From positions 36,344 to 100,343 of the forward strand of contig MNCI01035818.1 of NCBI GenBank assembly GCA_015680685.1: a DNA stretch of 64,000 bases. Reading direction: 5' to 3'. The notes beneath the pieces are model-generated. The model saw only the letters and a program-made list of their open reading frames with translations, searched no databases and was not told the DNA's origin. The first letter of the stretch is position 1; every line of letters starts with the position of its first letter. The translations under genes and the position numbers were made by a program. Shown here in pieces: positions 23,851 to 35,608 of this stretch. This stretch comes from Gnetum montanum (lineage: Eukaryota; Streptophyta; Gnetopsida; Gnetales; Gnetaceae).

Positions 23851-24355
23851 AAGGCTTCATGGATGGGTTAGTGTAATTTCTATGTTAGCATATCCTAGGA
23901 TCTATTCTGGTTAATTCAGGATATGACCAAGCAAAGGCTTTCAACCATTTGTTTACCATCTTCAGTAGCATTTCTTTTTGTTGAGGAGCAAGCTTAGTGT
24001 TGATGATTACTGGTTTTCCATTTTTGAGAAATGTGTACTCCATACTAGTGGGCAATGATTTTAACTTAAGGGGCTCTTACTTAAACTTGTCAAGAATTTC
24101 CAACTTTCCTTAATTGATATTTTCAATGTCAAGACTTGAAAGTTGGCGATGGACTTGCTCTAATGTATTTATGCTATTGATATAGGCATAAGTCAAGCTC
24201 TCAGTTGGTTCCATGCATAGAGTTGAATTGCTCTCTTAGTCAGCTATCAACCACTAGGTGCCTTCCTATCTCATGGCTACTGCATACAAGCATCTTTGTA
24301 AGTTAGTTATTTGTGAACACTGGTTGCATGCAGGCAATGTTAAATGTTGCACAAA

Positions 24356-24760
24356 CTAGGACTTCTTCACACAGTTACATCCTATATCACTATATGCGAT
24401 GCATGGAACTTTTTTCTTCTCGATCTTTTCAAATGTATTTTCTTTTGATATTTCTAGGGAAAGATCACATATTCCTAGGATTGCATCAATCGTGCTTAGC
24501 CATGCTCTTCCCATTATGATTGGGAAGTCCCCCTTACAATTGTTAACTTGAATCACTAGGAAATTAGCTAGATATGACCACCCAAAAATAGTGTTAATAA
24601 TGTCTTCCACTAGTCCTAATGGGATAGTGATGGACTGGTCGACCAACTCTAAATGAATGTTACTCTTTTTTGATGGAGGCATGTTGCAAGCTTTGTACAT
24701 TTCTTGAGAGATAAAGTTAACACCAGAACCTGAATCCAAAAGAGCTTTGTAAGGATCATT
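24356..24760 (-). pseudogene. E1 aspartic protease
   Basis: This 127-codon open piece begins at the active site D-S-G-S-G-V-N-F-I-S (Asp at 24734-24736), then D-Q-S-I-T-I-P-L-G-L-V-E-D and P-I-I-M-G-R-A-W-L-S-T. These are the D-[TS]-G loop, the 'ADRSxxxPxGxxEDV' stretch and the I-L-G-R-P-[FW]-L motif of Athila-type proteases. The link to gag upstream (24760-25460) is a proline/serine-rich spacer with stops. Confidence 0.8.
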
Positions 24761-25468
24761 CTCAATAATTTGTAATTATATAATAGGACTTTCAAGATTA
24801 GATAATTTCCTAAGAAGATGGCTAGATTTGATCCAATTAGTGATGGCGTGAGTTAACATGACAGTGTGTGTTAAGTGTGGTCTTTGGTTTGAAGAAAGTT
24901 TCGAAGATTCAAATGGTAGTGAGGTTTTTGGAGAGTTAGCCACTTGTGGTTGTAAGGACTTGGTTGGACTATTGGTTCTAAAGAAAGGTCTTTTCTTTGA
25001 TTGGTTGTCTGAACCAATAGTAGGTTGAGGATTGACAGCCCTTGTAGCGTTACATTACTACGGCTAGCTAGGAAGCTCGCCTTGCATAGTTGGAGTAGGT
25101 GGTAGTGGAGCTAAGGGTGAGAGAGGTGTAGTTGAATGAGAAGGATAGTACATATGTTGAAAATCACTCCTAGGAGAAGGAGTTATATAGTACTCGTGAA
25201 TCTGGTAGTGAGATTGAGGAGCAACGTGACTAGTAGAGTCACATGGAGAGATCAGCTGCTAAACATAATATCTGTATGGGTCAAGTTGACAGTAAGGATA
25301 TTGTTGACATGGTAGTGCCATCCCCCATGATTGTGGGTGTTTCCACTATTGATACTATTTATTTATTTGTGGTGGCACTCCACTCAAATAATATGTTAAG
25401 GGTTGGTGGAACTATCTTGGGTTACCTTGAGGATAAGGTAACCTTTTGGGTGCTTGTCATTTGTTTAA

Positions 25469-27389
25469 TCATGGGTTTAGTTCATACACCCTAGACTCTT
25501 GCAGATGTGACACTATTGGGCAACATCCTTTAAGATGGTCATATTGGCATATCTCACATCCACCATCATTATTTATGTCTAAATCCACAACCTCTTCAAT
25601 GAAGACAACTTTTCCCTTACCCTTGTTATGTGCATACTCAGCTTCTTTCTTTTTCCTTCTCTCCTGGTCATTACTTTGCTCCCTAGACTCCTCTTCTATT
25701 TTTAGAATGGTTTGAAATTTATCATCTAGGGAGTTCCATATTTGATCTACCTTTGCTAATACTTCTGATGTAGAATTTTTGAATGGGAAGGTCTTTTTAT
25801 TCACCATCTCCTCAAGTGGTGACTCTTCTTCATCTTTGCAAAATCTAATTTCCTTCTTTCGGAGTGAAGGATCTCTATTGTACTCCTTTGCACTTTCTCT
25901 TTTCCTTAATTCACCTTCCTCCTTGGAAACTTGCTCCAAAAATCTTTGTATTTGGTGGACTCTGAGCTCAAATAGCCTTCCTTGGGCATAAGTCCCAAGG
26001 GTTCTTCGCATTTTGTACCTAAGCCCATCTACGAGATGATGTAGTTTTTCCTTTTTTGAGTAACCATGGCTAGGGAAACAATGTAATAACATATAATATT
26101 GGCCCATTCTAGCATCCAAGGGTTCATGTCCTCCTTGTTTCCATCATTGGATTTTCTTACATAGGTTGGATACTTAGGAGTACATTTGATACTTATCATT
26201 GAATAGCTCTAACATGGTACTCCATTGACGAATGGATTTTAGTTCTAAGGATCAGTAACGGGTTTCCGCTTCCTTTATCAGTATCCTTGGAAAAAAATTT
26301 AAGTTTTGCCACTCATTTTCTATGTTTTGCAAGGCGCATGCATTGTGGAATGTTTGTAAATGGTTTTGAGGATCAGCATTGTATGCCCCTTCAAATCGTG
26401 GGATGTTATTCATGTATAGTCTTTTGATCCTATTGTCTTTCTAGTGGCTTTTTGGGATTCTAACAACCTCTGATATATCTAACATACTTTGGGTGGTGAG
26501 TAGGGGTTCATCATGATCATATTTTCTATGGCATCTATGATTCCTATACTATTCCCTACTGTCCCTTCTTTTGTGATGTGTCTCTTTGAAATGCCCTCAT
26601 GCCCATTCTCGACTATTTTGACTATGATCTCTATTTCACTTACCCTTATCCTCATGGTCTTTCCCCTTGCGACTATGTTTAGATCTTGAAGAAGAGGGGG
26701 AAGGAGATGATGAAGGTGAAGAGGAAGGAGGACTAGTACCATGATGGTGCCTTTCATCTTCTCTTTGGTGGTCATGACCTTGGTCATTGTCATGATAAGA
26801 ATGTCCATCATTGTCACATGTTCATGTTCCTTTTCTAGACCCTTTTTCCATTGGTATCAAAAACTGGATTATGGATAGTTGAATAAAGGTTCTAATATAC
26901 AATTCCTTGACAAAAGTCAATGAGAGGAAAATCATTTTGTGGAAAACCTACCAAGGTAGGTTCACCATCCTATTTTTTACTTAGGACATATGGGACATCT
27001 TGAGACCACTTTCCCTTCATAGATTTGTAATGTCTCTCTTATTGTATGTCCCTTTTGCGTTGTGCCTCTGTAGATTGATAATCCCTCAAATCTTGTTCAT
27101 GCACAACATACTCCGAATGTAAGTGATGCATACCAATTAGTGTGAGAGCACAAAGAAGCATGCTTGGGATTGAGCGATCAGGAGGTAGCATTATGTTACC
27201 TTCTAAATCATGCCAATGAATTTGTTCATCCTAGTGGAGGATAAAGGTAAAGTCTAGTATATACTCATCAAGATGAGCATATACCAAGCAAAACTGTTGG
27301 GGTATTAGTGGACTATCTTCTACACTTTGCATTTGAATATTCCTAGTGTCAGACCTAGGTGGTGAAGCACTCTCATAAGAAAGAGATAT
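25469..27389 (-). pseudogene. E1 gag
   Basis: The longest open part, 25469-26119 (216 codons), holds the C-terminal half. It has L-H-H-L-V-D-G-L-R-Y-K-M-R, a long charged segment, and a zinc-knuckle-like C-E-I-C-Q-Y-D-H-L-K-G-C (about 25525-25558). Upstream, broken frames give I-P-R-F-E-G-A-Y-N-A-D-P-Q-N-H-L-Q-T-F-H near 26330-26400, the usual start of the gag capsid-like domain. A His/Ser/Asp-rich tract (26500-26820) and an N-terminal region homologous to E2 lie further upstream. The expected ATG reads ATA (27387-27389), so the start is lost. Confidence 0.8.
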
Positions 27390-27510
27390 GATTGATTATT
27401 CAATGTGCAATACTCTCTTTTTTTGATGATTATAGGATAACCAACCCTAAGGGTTCGTTCCAATGATGGAAATATTTCCTAAGTTCTAATCAACACACAA
27501 ACAACAAAAA

Positions 27511-27529
27511 CCCCAGAAATGGTGTCAAT
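27511..27529 (-). other. E1 primer-binding site (tRNA-Asp-like)
   Basis: Adjacent to the 5' LTR, the minus strand reads TTGACACCATTTCTGGGGT. The corresponding sites are TTGGCACTGTTCTCAG in E2 and TTGGCACCGTTTTTGAC in E4. A consensus near TGGCACCGTT..C.GGGG resembles TGGCGCCGTTGCCGGGGA, the complement of the tRNA-Asp 3' end used by Athila elements, with CpG-type decay. The assignment is inference from three diverged copies. Confidence 0.6.
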
Positions 27530-28397
27530 GATGAGCAGCAAGGTACCCATATGCCCAACCATACGAATATGAGTGTTCACGCACGATCTAGTCAAACTCC
27601 AAGGATTAACTACTTATGCGCTTACATAAAACAATGATGGGCTATCCGATCATTATCTTCCCAAGCTTACTTATAAGGCACAATTGTATGGTTAAGTAAA
27701 CTTGAGGTATCTGATTTTTATGCTTTTTATGTTTTATGTTCTTGGTGCTTAAAATGAAGAAATGGAATAATTGAGTAACTAATTTAATTTAACTAATTAA
27801 CTATGCTCCAACTAGTCCTGACATCAGCATCCATTCCCACTTATCGAACACATCCTGAACCAGAGTAACACTACTAGGGCTACCAAATGCTAGTCGTTAC
27901 TAGGTTACCAAGTGTTCCATGTATGCTCAAAGTGATTGTACTATGTGTGGTAATTCATTGATGAGTAATAATTAAGAATTCAATGGAAATAACATCAATT
28001 AACTATTGAAAGCATCAAATAATAGTAAATAACATGAAATGCAATAATTAAGCTATTCTGAATGTTGTAAGGCTTATCATAAAGTTTTTCTTTATTTCTA
28101 ATCACAAGGTGTTCTTAGGTACAAAATGCTCAAATAAAGATTCATTCACTCAATGACTCCTACTCTGAACACTCAAAAATAATTCTATCTCTGGAAAGGG
28201 AAAACTACAAGAGTTCAGCTAAGGGACTAAGAAGCTGACTATGAAATCAAGTGCCCTTGTCTCTTATTTATAAGTGATGAGAAAAGTTCCAACATCGCAT
28301 GCCTGATATCTCTTCACCCACTTTGATATTGTGTATTCGATATCGAGGGCCTGATATTGTAGGTCCGATATCAAGGGTCTAATATCGGGACTCATCG
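27530..28397 (-). repeat. E1 5' LTR (right)
   Basis: TGATGAG...CTCATCG; the last base is mutated from A. The minus-strand TATA (CTTATAAATAAG) is at 28261-28272. GATATC-rich U3 motifs lie at 28300-28390. It pairs with 18400-19254. Confidence 0.9.
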
Positions 28398-28960
28398 CCT
28401 GTCAACAAAGCCTTGCTGATGCATCCTTGTTAATGCATCTTAGATGCATCGATGCATATGTCAATTATGATGTGTTGATGCATCAATTGGCAATGCATCT
28501 TAGATGCATTGATGTAGCCTCATCAATGCATCCCTATTGATGCATCCTTGTTGATGCATCCCCGTCAATGCAACTGAATGTGTTAAGGCATTCCCATTGA
28601 TGAAATGCTAGTATTTGTCTATAAATATGTGATGACTTGCCAATATTTGGTTTTATTTGATTAATAGTATAGCCAAAATCTTGGAATTTTATTTCGTAAT
28701 CTTAGTAAATAGTTAGTGAATACCCATAGTATGGATTTGAGGAAATTATATGGAGTCTTATTCAAGTTGCATTGTACTTGGACATATTCCATAAATGATA
28801 ATAAGATCAAGATTGATTCATATTAATTATAGCACTTTGACTTAGAATAGATTTACTTTTAATGAAATTTATTTTCCATGTAATTAGTTAATATTTACTT
28901 TTCCATGCATGTTAATCAATTGAAAAAATAAGCATGACCAGTTTCAAGTGTAAAAACATG
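28398..28960 (+). repeat. Repeat R2b, right piece
   Basis: It continues R2 after E1: GATGCATC-like cluster (28410-28590), TATA box CTATAAATATG (28619-28629), then the same downstream sequence as R2a ('tagaatagatttactttyaatgaaat', 'ttccatgcaygttaatcaatt'). The TATA box is better preserved here than in R2a. Confidence 0.7.
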
Positions 28961-28965
28961 TTCGC

Positions 28966-29210
28966 TTGGTAATCTCAACAACTTTATTACTTGGTTCATC
29001 TAGTAGTATAACACTTGGTAATTCCAATAGTGGGTACATGAGTTTAGGACATGCACAATAATTTGAGAATAGACACTCATTGTCCTTAGGTTATCTTTGA
29101 ATTTATCCTTTTGTTATTAATTAGATTAAATAATTAATATTAAGATTAGTTTAAGGCTTCAAAAACATCATCATCATATGCCTCCCATTGGACTAAACCA
29201 TACATCATAA
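28966..29210. repeat. Repeat R5b
   Basis: Copy of 14957-15210, directly after R2b. Element class unknown. Confidence 0.6.
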
Positions 29211-29224
29211 AGCTAACACTAGTG

Positions 29225-29363
29225 TAAGTGAGAAGACAATGACTTGTGATCAATGCTTAAAAATATTGATAACACACTAGTTCCATCCACAAAATTCAAC
29301 TAGATTACACATGAATGCTTGTGATTTGTATGGTTGGGCATAGGGGGTACTTGCTACTCATCA
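29225..29363 (+). repeat. Inverted Athila-family LTR end
   Basis: The sequence ending 'tgtatggttgggcatagggggtac..ctactcatca' is the reverse complement of the E1/E2 LTR start (TGATGAG..GGTACCCC..CCAACCATAC). About 140 bases of an LTR in the opposite orientation survive. No internal sequence of that element is recognisable on either side. Confidence 0.65.
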
Positions 29364-29774
29364 GTCTCTAAAAAGAAATGTGCAATACTTGGGGAATAAA
29401 ATCTATGCTTGTCTCAACACCCTTGATAAATGGAAGATAAAATAAAAAGAATGGCAACTTACTTGAATACCAATGAAAAGATTTTAAAATGGTAGCCAAC
29501 TATGAATAGGCATTAAAAATCATCAACAGTTAGGCTTGATAAGAAGATAGATGTGCTAAAAACTAGCATTGGGCAATAGCACTGAGACTAGAGACATACT
29601 ACAAATACAAATCAAATCTTTTCTTTATAATAAAGGTGAGGTGAATGAAAAAAACAAAGATGATGCAAACCTTCTAAAATTAAATATGATAACAAATGAG
29701 GATGTAAAGAAAAGCTAGGGGCACCTTGCCAAGATTCAAAGCATACCGTGGTTTTTGTTAATCCTATTGGTACT
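29364..29774. other. No gene recognised
   Basis: AT-rich sequence between an inverted LTR end and repeat R3a. No ORF or motif of note. Confidence 0.4.
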
Positions 29775-30235
29775 TGGTCACTTTGTAAACTCTATCTTTT
29801 TTTTTCATGAAAATGTAATATTTTTCTAACAAATCCTGTGAGTCTTTGGAAGTAATAAAGTTTATATTTTATTTTTAATAAATAAAAAAGGAAATGACAA
29901 TGAAAATAAAGAAATGAAAAAGCAAAACTGGTTTGAGTTTAAATAAAAAAGATGAAAATAAAATAAATCAAAAAATAAATTTAAATTCACAACATTTATT
30001 TAGAAGCTTCATCATCATAAGATCTAAAACCAAAACAAACATATAGCCACAAGATCTATAATCAACACAAGAAAAGTTGTTGATTCAAAATATGTTTATG
30101 AAATTTAATATAACTTTGTAAACAGTTTAGCATTGGCCTAAGTTATTCTTGTAGTGGTGAATCATTAAAATTGTAGAGTAGCAAGATTCATTAAAAGAAA
30201 TAAGTCATGCAATTTATCCAATTTGAAACTTATCA
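29775..30235. repeat. Repeat R3a, copy of 44290-44745
   Basis: It starts at 'cactttgtaaac' and includes 'tttcatgaaaatgtaatatttt', an A-rich GAAAATAAAGAAATGAAAAA tract, 'tagaagcttcatca' and 'attcattaaaagaaa'. It aligns with 44290-44745. Here it truncates the E4 gag; in the second copy it abuts the broken end of the E2 LTR. It looks like an insertion of unknown class. Confidence 0.65.
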
Positions 30236-31558
30236 TATAAGGAGTCCCACATTTTATTTACCTTAGCTAATATTTCAGTAACTGATTTCTATATCAGAAA
30301 GGTTTTCCTCTGCACTACTTTATCAAGTGGTGCCTCCTCCTCATTATCATAGAAATGTACTTACCTTAGTGAAATAAGGAATAATACATGCTTAGGGTTG
30401 CATCCAATGACTCATGATTACCTTGCTTCCAACCTTGGATTTGCCTCTACAAATTGGACACTCTAGAGTATGCTTGATACTTGTCATTGAACAACTCTAG
30501 CATTGTACATCATCAACGAATAAATTTTAGTTCTGAGGACTGGAACCAGCTTTCAACTTCTTTTATGAGTGTATTGGAGGACAATTTCAATGATTTTTTA
30601 TTCATTCTCAATATTTTGCAAGGCATAGGCATCATGAAAGTATTTTAGGTGATTATGTGGATCTCAGTTATATCCCCCTTCAAATTTAGGAATATTGTTC
30701 ATATCCAACCTTTTGATCCAGCTATCTTTCAAGTGCTTGGTTGAAATTCTAACAACCTTTGAAATGTTTAGTATGTTCCTTGTAGTTAGCAAAGGCTCAT
30801 CATAGTCATAATGATTTAGGCGGCCCTTGTCATGGCCACAATATCTATGATGGGTTCTACTATCCCTTCTTTCTCTATGATGCTCCTCCCCTTACTATTG
30901 TTCCTACCCCTACTATTTGTTATCTAGGTGAGATCTACTATCATTTCTATCCCACCATTCATCACCATCCCGATCCCTACTATTCTTTCTATTATCATGG
31001 CCTCTGCTACTATTCTTTGATCCCTACCCTATTTCTTATGTTTATCTTTATCTTGGTGATTTCATTATTCTTGCCTTTTGGTGATCAGTTGTAGCTACAA
31101 TCTTTTGAGGCCCTTTGGTCTTGAGAACGATTCTTCCCATCACCAAGGTTGTCCACAATTGATTACAACCATTGGTTAAGGGTCTCCCCATAAAAGAAGG
31201 GGGGAGAAACTATGTATTGGNAATCCTTCCTCAAATGGGTATCTATAGGATGATAAGGCCTCTAAAGGGGATCATGGGCTTCATATTTTGAATTAAGTTT
31301 AGTGATGCCATACTAGATTAGATTGTTCATCAACATTGCAGGAATTAATTGGTTAGGGGACAACATGATGCTATCCTCCATATCCCTTCAATGCAACTTC
31401 TCATCCTAATGTAGGATGAAGGTAATGTTTGGAGTGTAAGGATTAGGACAGGTGTAAACAACATAGAATTATTAGGGCATCTACATTGTAAGAACCTCCT
31501 ATCTCTAATTGGTTCTACTAGTATGTGGTGGAGATTCATTCTTGTGAGAAGAAGCCAT
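30236..31558 (-). pseudogene. E4 gag remnant (Athila-like)
   Basis: Minus-strand sequence follows E1/E2 gag: an ATG at 31556-31558, N-terminal phrases 'F-I-L-H...D-E', 'P-A-M-L', an Arg/Asp/Asn-rich tract (about 30870-31080), and capsid-like sequence around 30450-30700. It breaks off at 30236 in repeat R3, before the zinc knuckle. The longest open piece is only 80 codons, in another frame, so it is thoroughly decayed. No protease or RT follows, so E4 is a gag-only remnant. Confidence 0.65.
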
Positions 31559-31689
31559 ATTAGTCTTTTTTTTAAAACAACGTGCATTTTTTTTTATGTT
31601 TGTTATGATTTGTAATTTAATGGTTTTTACAACATCTATCTATGATTTAATATCTTTCTTACTTAGCACACTTAGCTAGACTAAATTGT

Positions 31690-31704
31690 CAAAAACGGTG
31701 CCAA
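31690..31704 (-). other. E4 primer-binding site
   Basis: The minus strand reads TTGGCACCGTTTTTG immediately inside the LTR. It is the best preserved of the three tRNA-Asp-like sites. Confidence 0.55.
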
Positions 31705-32580
31705 TGATGAGCAACAAGTAGTCCTTTCAACCAACCATAAGAATGACAAGTGTTCACTAGAGATCTGGTCGAATTCCATGAATTAGTCCCTAAGTGTACT
31801 GATAGATAAAGATAGTGACTAGGGAATTATGATCATTGTCTTCATGGCTCTCACTTGTGTAAGCTTAATTGTATAGTTAAGTGTAAGCCAAGGCATATGA
31901 TATTTATTTATATTTTGTGTATTTATTTATTTAATATAAGTATTGAAGAAAAAATAATTAGTGATTTTTAAGCTAAATAGCCTAACATAAGTATCTAGGC
32001 GAACTTTCCATACACATCCTGAACTCATATTAATGCTATTGGGTTACCAAAGGCCTATTGCTAGGCATACCAAATAACCACTACTGGGATTACCATGTGT
32101 TAAATGATATGTTTGAAGTGGTTGTACTTATGTGTTGATTATTAAATGCTTTAATTAACTAAGGATAAGAATGTAAATTGCATGAATGATAAAGTACATG
32201 AAAATAAGCATTAATCTATTCTAAGTGCTATAAGGAGTTTAAAGCATCTCATCTATATTGTTGTTACATCTATTTGTCTAGGTATAATGATGATCGAATA
32301 AGGATTCATACAATTCCTTGAAGTCCCACTATGGGTGCTTAGAAAATATTCTAACTCTAATAGAAGAAAATTGCAACAAATTGACTACTCTAATGACATA
32401 ATGTGCCATGAATGTGGTGGGTACATGGATTTATATAGGTGTGACATGACACTACCTTGACACATCTACGCCAATACATCAAATCATGCATTGATGGGGC
32501 TACATCAAATCATGCATTGATGGGGCTACATCAAATGGGCTGCATCGATGTAGCTAGACTATTGATTCACTAGGAATCTT
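31705..32580 (-). repeat. E4 5' LTR
   Basis: It starts TGATGAGCAACAAG and follows the E1/E2 LTR core ('aaccata', 'gtgttcac', 'tctggtcgaattcca'). The minus-strand TATA (CCTATATAAATC) is at 32429-32439. Its U3 has 2.5 copies of a 26-bp unit, ACATCAAATCATGCATTGAT plus six bases (32476, 32502, partial at 32528). The right edge is not exactly defined. Confidence 0.75.
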
Positions 32581-33249
32581 CTTAAACTTGCCCCAATTTT
32601 AGGAGAAGAGCCAATTGTAGCATGAAAATAATCTTGAAGACATAAAAGGAAATTGTTTTTCCCTTCATATCATTGTCTCATTTTAGTTATTTCATCTCCT
32701 TTAATCTCATTCCAAGATTTCATTATTTTATCAAATTCAACCTTGTTTCAATTTGACATCATTCCTATTATCACTCTAGAGAATATAAGAAGAAGAAGAT
32801 CTTACTTGGAGATCATTCTCCATTATTTTCCATTTTGTATCTTTTATGGTTGTAGATATGAGAAGAATGCCAAGTTGAAGGATGGGTTTCTTATCCATCC
32901 AAAAATTCATCAAAGTCAAGTAAAACCAAGTTCTACTAAAAATTTATTTTAGCTCTTAAACTAATGCAAAGTCCTGCAAATCTTAGTTATTTATACTACT
33001 CTTGCTATTGCTAAGTTACCATCATCATCCATAGTTCATGTGGCATAGTATATTCTTCATTTCAACATCATTTTAAGTTTGATTTTGGCATTTTCATGAA
33101 ACCATGAGTTTACCATAAGTTTACCATGACTCATGATTTAATTAAAAATAAACTATAACCTCACAATGAGTTGTGTTGTAGAGAAGTAAAGGACTCTATT
33201 TCAACAAACAATGAATTTATGACAAGTTGTGGTATTACACTCACTTGGC
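32581..33249. other. No gene recognised; one 99-codon ORF
   Basis: A plus-strand ORF at 32653-32952 is Ile/Phe/Ser-rich at its start and Lys-rich at its end. It has no recognisable domain and no supporting signals, so it is probably chance in AT-rich DNA. Confidence 0.35.
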
Positions 33250-33420
33250 ATAAATTACATTCTTTTCCTTTGGTTTTTCTACTAATGGTCATGTTTTATT
33301 CTTTATTATGAAGTCATACTCCTTTTGCATAGCATCCTTCCATACTTTAATTTTTAGATCTTTCATTACACTTGATAGTTCATTTATTAGGGTTGAATTT
33401 GAAACATTAGAGTTAGCTTG
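33250..33420 (-). pseudogene. Ty1/copia reverse transcriptase N-terminal fragment
   Basis: The minus strand translates to V-W-K-D-A-M-Q-K-E-Y-D-F-I-I-K-N-K-T, a stop where Trp is usual, then P-L-V-E-K-P. This corresponds to the 'W..AM..E......N.TW.LV..P.G' start of copia RT. Further upstream frames are short and broken. With the LTR-like R1b to its right (transcribed leftwards), it may be the remains of one copia element whose gag and integrase were lost. Confidence 0.7.
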
Positions 33421-33544
33421 ACTTTTTGTAAACCTTCTTTGAAAGTTATTGTCTAGCATTTGAGATGAGGGGCGGTCTTTTTCTACCCATGGTCTTGGGT
33501 CATAGGGTTACTTCTCCTTCTTATTATCTTCTTACTTACTATAT

Positions 33545-34620
33545 AATGAGTATGACTTGGACATGAGATGGTCATGATCCCTTGAAATTAAAAATCTCTA
33601 AAACACAAAAAAGCATGCTTGATTCTCAATCATGGTGGAGTAGTTTCAAGGTCATGCTATAATGAAACAAATAGAAAAAAAGTTTGAATTCAAGATTTGA
33701 GACTCAAAAATTTATAATTATGTCCCAAACTTTGTGGGAGGACTGATTGAGGTTTGAATTATAACTTTAAAATATCAAATTTTAAAGAAACATACATGTA
33801 ACATGATTTTGAGCCTTAGAAGATGCTCTTCCACATAAATGCTTGAGAAACATACATCATACTTCTTGGGAAATGACTTAAAACGTGACAAACAACTTGA
33901 AAAAAATTAATTCTATTTAGAATTCAAGCTAAATAGCTTGATTCTTGATCAAAGAACATTTAGAGAGAGCTTACAACATTAAATGTATAAAGAGAGAGAT
34001 GAAACCTTAATATAAAACATGCATGAAGCATGCAAGAATGAATGAAACTAGGATAAGAAACAAAATAGAGATAAATCAAGTAGTGAATCCCAACACTTGA
34101 GAGTAACTAGAAAAGTTCCTTCAATTTTGAAACACTTTAAACCCTTCAATGCTTTAAAGCTTCAAACATCTCAAACATTAAATGAACATAAAATTTAATT
34201 CAAACTATGAAAAAAACTTATGAGAAATCAGTATTAAGAGAACATTCATAAGAGAATTTTGTTTGAATGTAAGAATCCTTGTAAATTCATCCTTAAAAGA
34301 ATATGGAAGAAGAATCCATGATGTGTGATTCACTTCTCAAGATGAGAGAATTGGGCTTACAAGAATGCAAGAAGAGAAGAGAGGAATGAAGCTAAGAGAG
34401 CTTCAATGAAGTACATAAAAACTTGCACAAACACTCAAATGAAGGAAAAGGAAGAGCTTATTTATTTATGTCAACTTGCTTGGCATCTTACAATAGAAGG
34501 ACTTCATCTTTATTTATACTTTTTTCTATAAAGGATCTTGCCTCTTTTAGTATGGGCCTTACGTGAAACCTTTTAGTTCTTTCTCTTCTTTTTTGAACAT
34601 TAGCTCTCAACCTAACTTTC
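33545..34620 (-). repeat. Repeat R1b, LTR-like, interrupted by E2
   Basis: Copy of R1a with the same minus-strand TATA region (about 34510-34520). The match to R1a stops at 'cctaactttc' (34620), exactly where E2 starts; R1a continues with 'ctatgatctaattgtc'. E2 therefore inserted into R1b. Confidence 0.65.
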
Positions 34621-35595
34621 TGATGAGCAGCGAGGTACCCCCTACACTCAACCATACGAATATGAGTGTTTCACGCACAATCTGGTCGAATTCCAAGGAC
34701 TATGTGCTTATGCACCCTTGTGGAACAAGGATAGGTTGGTTGATCATTGTCTTTCCAAGCTTACCTATATGTCATGATTGTATGGTTAAGTAAGCTTAAG
34801 GCATATGATTTTTATAGCTTTTATGATTTTATGTCCTATGCTAGTAGGGAAGCAGAGAGGTAACCAAGTGACTAATTTAACTTAACTACTCGTTAACTAA
34901 GTTCTAACTAATCCTAACACCAGCATCCATTCCCACTTGCCGTACACATTCTGAACTAGTGCAACACTGCTAGGATAACCAAACGCTAATTGTTATTGGG
35001 TTACCAAGCATTACATGCATGCTCAAAGTGGTCATGATTATGTAATTTAATGATTTTCTTAATTGATCAAAATGAATTTCTGTGCTAATAACAAAAATGT
35101 AAAGTGCATAAAATAAAATAAATGCATAAGAAAATAAAATAAAAGAAATGCATAAGAAAACAAATCTCAAGTGCTACAAGGATGAATCAAAGAGCTCGTC
35201 TTTATTTCTATACACAAGGTGTGCTCAAGTACACAATGTTCAAATAAATATCCATCCACACTTAGACCTCCTGCTGTGGGCACTTGAAAAATACTCTAAC
35301 TTTCAAATAGACTATAAGAGTTTTGCTACTTGACTGCTAAAAGACTTCCTCCAAATTGTGTGCCTGGGCACTGTATTTATAGGCTTGGGAGCAACTACTC
35401 TAATAATTAGAGTAACTGCTCTAATAATTCGAATAACTACTAAAGTAATTGCTAGAGTAACCACTCTAATCATGAGAATAACTACTAGCGAAATTTCTAG
35501 AGTAACCACTCTAATAATTAGAGTAATTGCTAGAGTAACCACTCTAATAATTAGAATAACTACTAGAGTAACTGCTAGAGTAACCACTCTTATCA
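34621..35595 (-). repeat. E2 3' LTR (left) with U3 tandem array
   Basis: It starts TGATGAGCAGCG and ends CTCTTATCA beside the PPT. The minus-strand TATA (CTATAAATACAG) is at 35371-35382. Upstream of it in that direction, 35395-35590 is filled with about ten permutations of ACTCTAATAATTAGAGTAAC and CTAGAGTAAC, a short palindromic repeat. Confidence 0.9.
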
Positions 35596-35608
35596 TACCC
35601 CCATGACT
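35596..35608 (-). other. E2 polypurine tract
   Basis: The minus strand has CATGGGGGTA next to the 3' LTR, identical in form to E1. Confidence 0.75.

Larger units (their letters stand above)
18400..28397 (-). mobile_element. Athila-like Ty3/gypsy retrotransposon E1 (minus strand, full layout)
   Basis: Paired LTRs (18400-19254 and 27530-28397) flank gag, protease, RT, RNase H and integrase in Ty3/gypsy order on the minus strand. A PBS lies inside the right LTR and a polypurine tract inside the left one. Lineage evidence: RT motif E-V-F-T-D-D-F-S (Athila-type FMDDFS), a protease with D-S-G-S-G-V-N, a PBS like the 3' end of tRNA-Asp, and a ~2 kb region between integrase and 3' LTR. The flanks CCTGG and CCTGT are a 5-bp target duplication with one change. 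The LTRs differ at roughly 12% of positions over the ~245 bases compared by eye, mainly transitions, so insertion is old. Every gene is broken. Confidence 0.9.

Noticed and set aside
35312-35606. Opposite-strand ORFs coding repetitive V-T-L-I-I-R-V peptides
   Set aside because: They are a by-product of the tandem U3 repeat in the E2 LTR, read on both strands, not a repeat protein.
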